From the IMG/VR virus record IMGVR_UViG_3300035670_000106, positions 1-64,000 of that record: 64,000 nucleotides of DNA. One strand, written 5' to 3'. This document shows positions 5,328-12,498 of the stretch, piece by piece. The notes beneath the pieces were generated by a model. It was not told the DNA's origin, did not search any database, and saw only the letters and a list, made by a program, of their open reading frames with translations. Within the stretch, counting starts at the first letter, position 1. Every line of letters begins with the position of its first letter. The stretch is from a virus. Both the position numbers and the translations under genes were made by a program.

Positions 5328-5411
5328 ATTATACAGCATGGCAGCCAGGATGCAAGAACAATTTACATATTTTTTCATTGTATGTTTCTATCGTTCTCCA
5401 GGTCCTGATAG
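5328..5411 (-). promoter_or_regulatory. leftward promoter module, copy 4
   Basis: Minus strand: TTGCAT (5350-5355), 16-bp spacer, TATAAT (5328-5333). The CTATCG...CTGATAG element is at 5388-5411, again 32 bp upstream of the -35. Confidence 0.8.
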
Positions 5412-5468
5412 TTAAAAACTAAACTTGCACACAAGCAAGAACTATGCCAACTGGGGCGGTTATCAGAC

Positions 5469-5483
5469 TGAGAATCATTCGCA
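5469..5483. promoter_or_regulatory. single Fur-like site
   Basis: TGAGAATCATTCGCA differs by one base from the perfect palindrome in copies a-c. It lies outside the repeat, between divergent promoters. Function is inferred only from resemblance. Confidence 0.35.
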
Positions 5484-5510
5484 TTACCAGTGGCCCCACC
5501 GCGCGCGATA

Positions 5511-5580
5511 AATTAGAAATTCTATGGAAGCCAGATAGGTGTATAATTAGAAATTCTATGGTAGGTGTATTCTATGGAAG
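5511..5580. repeat. short direct repeats before the late promoter
   Basis: AATTAGAAATTCTATGG occurs at 5511-5527 and 5545-5561, AGGTGTAT at 5537-5544 and 5563-5570, and TCTATGGAAG at 5521-5530 and 5571-5580. This looks like an iterated binding site or a duplication. Role unknown. Confidence 0.7.
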
Positions 5581-5602
5581 ATTAGCATCAAAATTTTTAA
5601 AC

Positions 5603-5631
5603 TTGACTTAAGCTACCCATCATGTTATAAT
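5603..5631 (+). promoter_or_regulatory. late promoter before terS
   Basis: TTGACT (5603-5608), 17 bp, TATAAT (5626-5631), preceded by an A/T tract. It belongs with the promoters at 10781, 17923 and 41376. The expected transcript starts about 25 nt before the terS start codon. Confidence 0.8.
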
Positions 5632-5662
5632 AGATACATCCTAACAAAATTGTATTTATATT

Positions 5663-6145
5663 ATGTTACCAACACAACCGCCCGTATATTCACCAGCGCA
5701 GTCAGTAGTTATATCTCCAGAAGCGCTGGAAATAGCCAATATGTACCTTACTACTCAAAATGTCCAAAAAACGGCCCAAGAGCTCGGAGTAGCACCTGAG
5801 TTAGTGTCCGAAACTTTAGATAGACGAGAAGTACGAGCATATATTGATAATCTCTTTCTAGACGCAGGATTCAATAATCGGTTCAGGATGAGAGAAGTAA
5901 TGGATGCCATTATTAGCAAAAAGTTGCAGGAACTCGACGAGGCAGAGGTCGGAAGCAGCAAGGATATTGCAGATCTTCTAGCACTGTCACATAAAATGAC
6001 AATGGATATTCTCGACCGTCAGATCAAATTAGAGACACTTAAAGCAAGTAATGGAGTTAAAACACAAGTTAATATGCAAGTGAACGAATTTGGAGGAGAT
6101 ACCAAATACGCAGCACTCATATCAAAGTTACTCGGAGCTAAGTAA
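5663..6145 (+). CDS. terS: terminase small subunit (probable)
   Basis: A 160-residue protein. An N-terminal helix-turn-helix-like region (NVQKTAQELGVAPELVSETL, about 33-52) is followed by a long helical region with NNRFRMREVMDAIISKK and KDIADLLALSHKM. Helix-turn-helix plus helical oligomerisation core and a place directly before terL fit the DNA-recognition subunit of the packaging motor. Sequence evidence alone is moderate. No Shine-Dalgarno is visible before the ATG at 5663; an alternative ATG at residue 27 has GGAAA upstream. First gene of the late region. Confidence 0.65.
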   Translation: MLPTQPPVYSPAQSVVISPEALEIANMYLTTQNVQKTAQELGVAPELVSETLDRREVRAYIDNLFLDAGFNNRFRMREVMDAIISKKLQELDEAEVGSSKDIADLLALSHKMTMDILDRQIKLETLKASNGVKTQVNMQVNEFGGDTKYAALISKLLGAK

Positions 6146-7375
6146 TTGTTTACAAATGCAAGAGATGAAGCAGTATTATTATACAATAAAGGCACAAAGT
6201 TATTAGAGCAGAAGAAACCAGAAAAAGCTTTAAGCTACTTTAAAAAAGTATTAAAAATATACAAGTGTAAAGAAGCTTACACAAATGGTGGAAACTGCTT
6301 AAGAATGCTCGACCGTGATACCGAGATGTTTAAATGGTACGAACTTGCACTAGATCCTAAAACCCCTTTTTTAGAGCCTACAAGTCAGACAGATTTACAT
6401 GCTCGCAATAATTTAGGGTTGGCGTATTTCACTTATGGTAATGACAATAAAGCTATAGAGCTTTATACTCAGTGTATAAAAGAAAAAGAAGATTTTTGGG
6501 AAGCATGGTGGAACTGTTCCACCGCCACCCTTAGAAAAGCTTCCGCAGGAGAAGTAAGTCTATTTCCTAAAGGGTGGGAGATGTATGAAGCTAGGTTCCT
6601 GAAAGGGGAGTCTATAAAGTTAAAAAATAGAAGAGAAAACTTACCCTATTGGGATGGTACAAGTAGCGGAGAAGACATTGTAATCTTAGTAGAGCAAGGC
6701 ATTGGTGATAGTATAATGTTTGGAAGGTATATCACTAAGCTACAAGAAAAGTTCTCTAGAGTATTTGTACAATGCGATGCTCAGTTAGATAATTTGTTCA
6801 AGCATATAGGAGCTATACCTATAAGAGACCCTATTGAAATTTCTTCTGATTCTTTAGTGGCAGTACCTATGTGTAGCTTAGGAAAGTTTTTTGATTTAGT
6901 AGAAGCAGAATGGTTAAAAAGTTATGGAACGGCTCATGAATTTCCTAAAGATAGTTATAACATTGGTGTTGTATGGTCTGGTAGCCCTTCCCATGCTAAC
7001 GATAGGCATAGGAGCATTTATCACGGTAAGCTTAGGGGGCTTAGTCGCTTCGGTAGGCTTTACAATCTCAATCCTTCTGTTGATACTCCTTCGTGGATTA
7101 ATAAACTTCCTATATCGACATGGGATGATACCGTCCGGTACGTTAGGGGATTGGATCTTGTTATCTCTGTGGATACGTCGATAGTACACCTATGCGGAAC
7201 TTTAGGTGTAGAGTGCTGGATGATGCAGCCCTATAAAGAAACAGATTTTAGATGGGGGCATGGAGAATCAGTTTGGTATGACAGCGTAAAAATTTATAAT
7301 AATCCGCAGTCGTGGGAAACTGTAATTTCTAGGGTAAGTAGAGACTTGGAGGCTCGCGTTGCTAACAATAAGTAA
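6146..7375 (+). CDS. TPR protein with GT9-like glycosyltransferase domain
   Basis: A 409-residue protein. Residues 1-130 form tetratricopeptide-like helix pairs (NKGTKLLEQKKPEKALSYFK; NNLGLAYFTYGNDNKAIELY). Residues about 165-400 match the heptosyltransferase-like (GT9) family found fused to TPRs in proteobacteria: EQGIGDSIMFGRY at 183-195 and DTSIVHLCGTLGVECW at 343-358. These enzymes transfer sugars from nucleotide donors; here donor and acceptor are unknown. The start is a TTG at 6146 directly after the terS stop, with GGAG 8 nt upstream; no ATG occurs before residue 54. It lies between terS and terL and overlaps terL by 17 nt. Virion glycosylation is one possibility. Confidence 0.75.
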   Translation: MFTNARDEAVLLYNKGTKLLEQKKPEKALSYFKKVLKIYKCKEAYTNGGNCLRMLDRDTEMFKWYELALDPKTPFLEPTSQTDLHARNNLGLAYFTYGNDNKAIELYTQCIKEKEDFWEAWWNCSTATLRKASAGEVSLFPKGWEMYEARFLKGESIKLKNRRENLPYWDGTSSGEDIVILVEQGIGDSIMFGRYITKLQEKFSRVFVQCDAQLDNLFKHIGAIPIRDPIEISSDSLVAVPMCSLGKFFDLVEAEWLKSYGTAHEFPKDSYNIGVVWSGSPSHANDRHRSIYHGKLRGLSRFGRLYNLNPSVDTPSWINKLPISTWDDTVRYVRGLDLVISVDTSIVHLCGTLGVECWMMQPYKETDFRWGHGESVWYDSVKIYNNPQSWETVISRVSRDLEARVANNK

Positions 7376-8666
7376 ACCAGGAATAAATGCTGATTTTATT
7401 GAAGAGCTAGATGTTGCCGATAGGTTTATAAAACTACCTATTGATAAGTACTTGCAACTTCTGCCTTCGCCAGACAGAAATGGGTCCGTATTTGATAACT
7501 TAAATAGACCCCAAATTGCACTAATCAACGCAATTAACTCGCCATCATACAGATTTGTATGTGCTGCGTTAAGTCGACGCTTAGGAAAAACTTATATAGC
7601 AAATGTTATAGCACAGCTAGTTCTGCTAATACCTGATGTAGAAGTACTAATTATGTCGCCTAACTACTCTTTATCAAATATTAGTTTCGAGTTACAGCGT
7701 AAGCTAGTGTCAACTTTTGATTTAGAAGTAACTAGAGATAACGTTAAAGATCGCGTTATAGAGCTATCAAACGGATCAGTAATTCGTGCAGGCTCCGTCA
7801 ATCAAGTAGATAGTTGCGTTGGACGTTCCTATCAGCTAATCTTGTTTGATGAGGCGGCTCTATCCGCTGATGGGGAGGCAGCATTTAATGTATCGTTACG
7901 ACCAACACTAGATAAACCAAATAGTAAAGCTATATTTATCTCGACACCTCGTGGAAAGAAGAACTGGTTCTCTAGGTTTCATGCTCGTGGATTTAGCAAA
8001 GAGTACCCTGAATGGATCTCCCTAACTGCTGACTGGACAGAGAATACCAGAATGTCTGCAAAAGACGTTGAAGAAGCTCGTAGAATTATGTCAGCTGCGG
8101 AATTCGAACAGGAATATATGGCCTCCTTCAATTCTTACCAAGGGCAGATTTACGCACTATCGAATGAAAACATTATTGAAGAACTACCTCCCGGCAAATA
8201 CGAATTCTTTGGCGGATTAGACCCTGGATATAAGGATCCAACTGCTTTCGTAGTTATAGCATACAATTTAGAAGAAGACTTCTATGTTGTAGTTGATGAC
8301 TATAAAGAAGCTGAAAAGAATACTAGAGAGCACGCCTTTGAGATAAAGAACTTAATTAATAAATGGAATGTTGATGCTATCTTTATTGATAGCGCTGCTC
8401 CGCAGTTCTCGGCTGACTTAGCATATCTATATGATATAGCTACGCTAAAAGCTAAGAAGCAAGTGCTAGAAGGTATTGCCTTCTGCCAAACTATAGTTCA
8501 GCAGGATAAGTTAAAAGTAATGGCCCACTGTCACTGGACTATTGATGCACTCGATCAATACCAATGGGACCCAAATGAAGCATTGGTAAAAGAAAAGCCT
8601 CTACATAATGAAGCTTCGCATATTGCAGATGCTCTTAGATACGCTTTATACACCTTTACTATCTAA
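7359..8666 (+). CDS. terL: terminase large subunit
   Basis: A 435-residue packaging motor. The ATPase half has a Walker-A-like LSRRLGKT (71-78) and Walker B LILFDEAA (160-167), with a coupling motif near FISTPRG. The nuclease half has acidic residues in GGLDPGY (D288), FIDSAA (D344) and HIADALRYAL (D424), the RNase-H-like metal site that cuts concatemers. The start is a TTG at 7359 with a full GGAGG 6 nt upstream, inside the end of the glycosyltransferase gene. Its last 21 bp overlap the end of the converging homing endonuclease gene. Confidence 0.93.
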   Translation: MLTISKPGINADFIEELDVADRFIKLPIDKYLQLLPSPDRNGSVFDNLNRPQIALINAINSPSYRFVCAALSRRLGKTYIANVIAQLVLLIPDVEVLIMSPNYSLSNISFELQRKLVSTFDLEVTRDNVKDRVIELSNGSVIRAGSVNQVDSCVGRSYQLILFDEAALSADGEAAFNVSLRPTLDKPNSKAIFISTPRGKKNWFSRFHARGFSKEYPEWISLTADWTENTRMSAKDVEEARRIMSAAEFEQEYMASFNSYQGQIYALSNENIIEELPPGKYEFFGGLDPGYKDPTAFVVIAYNLEEDFYVVVDDYKEAEKNTREHAFEIKNLINKWNVDAIFIDSAAPQFSADLAYLYDIATLKAKKQVLEGIAFCQTIVQQDKLKVMAHCHWTIDALDQYQWDPNEALVKEKPLHNEASHIADALRYALYTFTI

Positions 8667-10082
8667 GACCCATACATCATTACCAGAATCATATACAGGG
8701 TAGAAACCTTCTTTAGCCATAATTTCTTTTTCAGTTAGCTCTTCAGAGTAGCTATCAGGAAACATATCTTTTAGTAAGTATTTTTGGCACTGGTACCTAC
8801 TAAGACGCTTACTGTATCCCCTATAATAAGCGTAATTAGGTCTGCTAGTATGAGATAGAAAAAACCCAAGAGATTTATAAAGATCACCATTAGACCATCT
8901 TCTATCTGAATAAGATATAATACTTCCCTTATGCTCCTTTCTGAAACTATTGAGTAATTTCGAAGCTCCTCCAACTACATTTATTCCAATTTTGGAACAA
9001 TAGCGAACTAGTTCATAATTATAAGAATTATTAAATCTAGGAGTATTAAAAGTCATTACCGCTATTAACTCTCCGTCTAATACTAATCCATAGTTATACT
9101 TAGTTGGAGATCCTGCCCCTTGTAAGTGATTGTTTACCAAGAAATCCCTAGGAAAGCCTATCTTAACTATAGAGCATTTTCTAGCATACACTTTATCATT
9201 TAAATTCAGCAAGCTACTTATTTTAGATCTAACTATACTTTGTTTTAGTCTCCATTCGTCTTCATTAATATGTACTAGTCTATACCCTACTTCTTTTATT
9301 TTTTCAGTTTTAAAATTAAAAGAATACTCATCTTCTTTATGCCAGTATATACCATTATACTCAAAAGCAATCCCTAAGTCTGGTAATACTATATCTAATT
9401 CCTTACCTCCTAATATACTTCTATCATTACGTTCAATCCATCCAGGGTATACAGAAAAAATAAATTTATATAATTCTTCCTCACCCTTTGATACATTAGG
9501 AAAACAAGTACGACAAGTACTGCCAGAATTATCTGTTAGTAGAGCATTTGGAATAATATCCCACTCATGCCCACAGCTACCTCTTACAGTAACCCTACTT
9601 TTAGCACTTATATATTTACCTACTACTTTAAGATTAAATTTATCAAAAACTTCCTTTTCAAAAAACTCCTGAGGCTTAGTACCAGTAGTCACAGGTATTC
9701 CAGCACATATTCTACAAATACTATTAACACCTTTTTCTAGAATTTTTGTTGGAATAATATCCCACTCATGCCCACAGTCGCCACGTACCTTAATACTAGT
9801 TTTAGCAGTTTTATATTCTTCTAACAAAGTTAGTTTAGGGTACTTAGAAAGTAATTCACTCTTAAATGTTTCATTAGTTTTTCTATTATGTGCTACTCTA
9901 GGACTACATTTAGGACATCTTGACTTATCTCCTCGATTAACTAAATTACCATAAATAGCATTCCAAGAAGTATCACAAGTATTACACTTTAAAAGTATCT
10001 TATTTTTAGAACCTAAGTACTCGCTAATTACACTAATATTAGGATATAAGCTATGTACTTTATCAATATACTTATTTGACAT
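8646..10082 (-). CDS. free-standing homing endonuclease (EDxHD/Vsr-like)
   Basis: A 478-residue protein running against the late genes. Three zinc-ribbon repeats occupy the first 200 residues (CNTC/CPKC; CGHEWD/CRIC; CGHEWD/CRTC). A nuclease core follows with KELDIVLPDLGIAFEYNGIYWH, resembling the EDxHD family of phage homing endonucleases (I-Bth0305I type, related to Vsr and PD-(D/E)XK folds). The rest (ARKCSIVKI, NNHLQGAG) is a DNA-binding module common in such proteins. GAGGA lies about 11 nt before the ATG. It has its own extended -10 promoter and converges on terL with a 21-bp overlap, so it is best read as an invading selfish gene. Confidence 0.8.
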   Translation of the reverse strand: MSNKYIDKVHSLYPNISVISEYLGSKNKILLKCNTCDTSWNAIYGNLVNRGDKSRCPKCSPRVAHNRKTNETFKSELLSKYPKLTLLEEYKTAKTSIKVRGDCGHEWDIIPTKILEKGVNSICRICAGIPVTTGTKPQEFFEKEVFDKFNLKVVGKYISAKSRVTVRGSCGHEWDIIPNALLTDNSGSTCRTCFPNVSKGEEELYKFIFSVYPGWIERNDRSILGGKELDIVLPDLGIAFEYNGIYWHKEDEYSFNFKTEKIKEVGYRLVHINEDEWRLKQSIVRSKISSLLNLNDKVYARKCSIVKIGFPRDFLVNNHLQGAGSPTKYNYGLVLDGELIAVMTFNTPRFNNSYNYELVRYCSKIGINVVGGASKLLNSFRKEHKGSIISYSDRRWSNGDLYKSLGFFLSHTSRPNYAYYRGYSKRLSRYQCQKYLLKDMFPDSYSEELTEKEIMAKEGFYPVYDSGNDVWVLDSKGV

Positions 10083-10112
10083 TTGTAAAATTTCCTCATT
10101 TGTAGAAATTTT

Positions 10113-10141
10113 ATTATAGCATATAAGTATAATAATTTCAA
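10113..10141 (-). promoter_or_regulatory. promoter of the antisense homing endonuclease
   Basis: Minus strand: TTGAAA (10136-10141), 17 bp, TATAAT (10113-10118) with an extended TGC before it. This gives the gene its own early-type transcription against the late direction. Confidence 0.75.
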
Positions 10142-10162
10142 TACTAAAATTTTATAGGTTAT

Positions 10163-10678
10163 ATGACAGCAGGAATTTATAAACTAACCTTTTCAGATGG
10201 TTCTATTTACGTAGGTAAAAGCGTAAACATTGATAAACGATGGAAACAGCACGCTAAAGCCTTTGTAGCAGGTACTCATACTAAAAGTATGCAGCAAGCA
10301 TATAATAAATATGGAGAACCTGTTTATACCATAATTATTTATTGCCATCCAGACCATATAGATATTCTAGAAAACTACTATATAGGATGTTACTGGGGCA
10401 ATGAGAAAATACTTAATTCAACCGCCCCGATTTGGTACAATGATGCAGACTTAGAGGTAATAGAAGAATACCCTATGGAATACTGGAAGATTAGTACTTT
10501 TGATCATCTGCGTAGCTTGGCCTCGCTAGAAGCCCGGAATGGGCTTTTAGAAAGTAAACTGCAGCGATCTAAGAAAGCTCAAACTATTTCTGAGCTGGAA
10601 GCAAAGATCACAGAGTTAAAACGAGATAACGCCGCCTTACGAAATAGAAGTTTTTTAGAACGACTTTTCAACCTTTAG
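10163..10678 (+). CDS. GIY-YIG endonuclease with C-terminal coiled coil
   Basis: A 171-residue protein. The GIY-YIG nuclease core occupies residues 4-95: GIYKLTF, IYVGKS, the conserved arginine in DKRWKQH, and a glutamate in ILENYYIG. This family cuts DNA via one metal ion and includes phage homing endonucleases. Residues about 125-165 form a charged coiled coil ending in FLERLF, in place of the usual DNA-binding repeats. It follows the antisense homing gene, and a strong terminator closes the unit. Confidence 0.8.
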   Translation: MTAGIYKLTFSDGSIYVGKSVNIDKRWKQHAKAFVAGTHTKSMQQAYNKYGEPVYTIIIYCHPDHIDILENYYIGCYWGNEKILNSTAPIWYNDADLEVIEEYPMEYWKISTFDHLRSLASLEARNGLLESKLQRSKKAQTISELEAKITELKRDNAALRNRSFLERLFNL

Positions 10679-10727
10679 GGGTCAAGGAGGGGCTATAAAA
10701 AGAAACCAAAGCCACCTAAAAGTAATA

Positions 10728-10756
10728 AAGCCCGCCTTAGTGCGGGCTTTATTTTT
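10728..10756 (+). terminator. terminator after the GIY-YIG gene
   Basis: Stem AAAGCCCGC/GCGGGCTTT followed by ATTTTT. It ends the first late transcription unit 25 bp before the next late promoter. Confidence 0.9.
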
Positions 10757-10780
10757 ACCTTAGCTTAAAAAATTTTATCA

Positions 10781-10809
10781 TTGACTTTAGCTTCCTCAAG
10801 TGTTATAAT
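10781..10809 (+). promoter_or_regulatory. late promoter before the HNH/portal unit
   Basis: TTGACT (10781-10786), 17 bp, TATAAT (10804-10809). The upstream AAAAATTTTATCATTGAC is identical to the sequence before the promoter at 41376. Confidence 0.85.
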
Positions 10810-10858
10810 ACCCCTATAATACTAAATTGTGTAAACTTTTTTAAACTCGGAAATAAGA

Positions 10859-11296
10859 ATGGCGGTAAATACTAATAAGAGAGTAGCAGTTAAGCATGTG
10901 CGGGACAAAGCTAAGTCAGCTTACGAAAAGAAGTCACAATGCCATATTTGTGAGTCTACTGAGGAGCTGGAGCTCCACCATACTAACTCAATTTCTTTGC
11001 TACTAGAAAAGTGGGCGAAGAAAAAAGGCTATGATATTAGTACAGACGAAGGAATTCTTAGAGTTCGGGACGAGTTTATTGAGGAGCATCACTCTGAGAT
11101 ATACGATGAGGTTTTTACCTTATGTAATAAGCATCATGTTAATTTACATAAGGTATTCGGCAAAGCCCCTGAATTACATACAGCATTAAAGCAGAGTAGA
11201 TGGATTGAAAAACAACGAGCTAAGTTCCTTGGCCTAGAGTTAGAGGAAACTCCTCAAGGCGATAAACCTAAAGGACTATTTAGTAAGTTTTATTAA
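10859..11296 (+). CDS. HNH endonuclease, head-gene associated
   Basis: A 145-residue HNH protein: zinc-binding CHIC near residue 28, ELELHHTNSIS with the catalytic histidine, and LCNKHHVNLHKVFG near 100. An HNH protein next to terminase and portal is common in HK97-type phages, where it assists terminase during packaging. Its position as first gene of the portal unit makes that role more likely than homing. A GGA-rich leader precedes the ATG, and AAGGA for portal follows directly. Confidence 0.8.
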   Translation: MAVNTNKRVAVKHVRDKAKSAYEKKSQCHICESTEELELHHTNSISLLLEKWAKKKGYDISTDEGILRVRDEFIEEHHSEIYDEVFTLCNKHHVNLHKVFGKAPELHTALKQSRWIEKQRAKFLGLELEETPQGDKPKGLFSKFY

Positions 11297-11305
11297 AGGA
11301 TTCCT

Positions 11306-12490
11306 ATGGACTGGAGTATTAAAAACTGGTTCAAGACAAAAGAGAATAGAGCGCAAGAAGATATAGCTATATCAGAAGGGTACGCAGTTTATAGTGATGC
11401 TCCAGTATCTTACGCACAAGCATATGAAGCTTTAGAGTCAGTATCTCGTGGAACTAATATGATTGTTAGTGCTGCAGCAGGCCTTGACTTTGATGTAAAA
11501 GATAAGACTGTTGAAGGTGTGGTAGCAGGCGTTAGACAGAAAACACTATACAATTTATTGAACTTTAAACCTAACCCGTACCAATCTATTCAAGATTTCA
11601 GAACTCAAATATTCACTGACTTTATATTAGAAGGCAATGCTTTCATTTATTATGACGGAGCTTACTTATACCATCTCCCAGCGAGTAAAGTATCGGTGCT
11701 ACCAGACCCTAAAACTTTCGTAGCCGGATATGAATACAATGGTAACACGAAGTTTAAAGCAGATGAAATAATTCATATAAAAGATCTAAGCAGTAGTTCA
11801 GTGTACAGGGGATCGAGTCGTCTTTCAGCTGCTGCAAGAACTATTAGTTTATTATACAAGATGCACGAGTTTCAAGAAAAGTTCTTCGATAACGGAGCTG
11901 TTCTAGGTTTAGTATTTGAAACAGAAAATACACTTAGTCAATTAGCCAAAGATCGTACTATACTTACTTGGAAACAAAAATACAACGTTAAGAATGGGGC
12001 AAAAAGTCCACTAATTCTTGACAGCGGTCTCAAATTAAAGCATGTTGGAGACTCTAGTTTTAAAGACATGGATTTTGACACGTCTATTAAGACTCATAAT
12101 TTAAAAATTTTAATGGCGTTAGGGGTTCCTCAAGTTCTAATAGATGGAGGGAACAACGCCAATATTTCGCCTAATCTAAGATTGTTCTACCTAGAGACAG
12201 TACTTCCAATAGTTAGAAGATTAACTTCCGCAGTAGAACTTTATTTTGGATACGATGTAGATATAGTAACTTCTAATGTATCCGCCCTTCAGCCAGAGAT
12301 AAAGGAAATCGCCTCTTATCATGCAACTCTAGTTAATGGTGGTATCATTACACCTAACGAGGCGCGTATAGAGCTGCGTTATCCTATTAAACCTGGTCAA
12401 GATGACATTAGAGTGCCAGCAAATATAGCAGGATCAGCTGCTAATCCAAATGAAGGTGGTGCTCCCAAAAAGGATAGCAATGCACCGTAA
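11306..12490 (+). CDS. portal protein (HK97 family)
   Basis: A 394-residue protein of normal portal length. Typical HK97-portal stretches are FRTQIFTDFILEGNAFIYY, a DEIIHIKDL segment, a helix with FQEKFFDNGAVLGLVFE, and a C-terminal half with LGVPQVLIDGGNNANISPNL. The last 20 residues are low-complexity. It forms the dodecameric DNA channel at the head vertex and docks terminase. It sits 9 bp before the protease-capsid gene. Confidence 0.9.
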   Translation: MDWSIKNWFKTKENRAQEDIAISEGYAVYSDAPVSYAQAYEALESVSRGTNMIVSAAAGLDFDVKDKTVEGVVAGVRQKTLYNLLNFKPNPYQSIQDFRTQIFTDFILEGNAFIYYDGAYLYHLPASKVSVLPDPKTFVAGYEYNGNTKFKADEIIHIKDLSSSSVYRGSSRLSAAARTISLLYKMHEFQEKFFDNGAVLGLVFETENTLSQLAKDRTILTWKQKYNVKNGAKSPLILDSGLKLKHVGDSSFKDMDFDTSIKTHNLKILMALGVPQVLIDGGNNANISPNLRLFYLETVLPIVRRLTSAVELYFGYDVDIVTSNVSALQPEIKEIASYHATLVNGGIITPNEARIELRYPIKPGQDDIRVPANIAGSAANPNEGGAPKKDSNAP

Positions 12491-12498
12491 GGAGATTT

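Larger units (their letters stand above)
5294..5662. other. 369-bp intergenic block between leftward and late genes
   Basis: No gene is supported. It contains the fourth leftward promoter module, a Fur-like site at 5469-5483, a short set of direct repeats (5511-5580) and the first late promoter (5603-5631). It separates divergent transcription units and lies next to terS, where packaging signals often occur, but no such site is identifiable. Confidence 0.7.

Noticed and set aside
6924-7184. Very hydrophobic 86-codon frame inside the glycosyltransferase gene on the same strand
   Set aside because: No ribosome site, and the containing frame has strong family motifs through this stretch. The hydrophobicity comes from reading T-rich codons out of frame.
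9130-9672. 180-codon plus-strand frame inside the antisense homing endonuclease
   Set aside because: Complement of a gene with clear zinc-ribbon and nuclease motifs; no ribosome site or recognisable protein.
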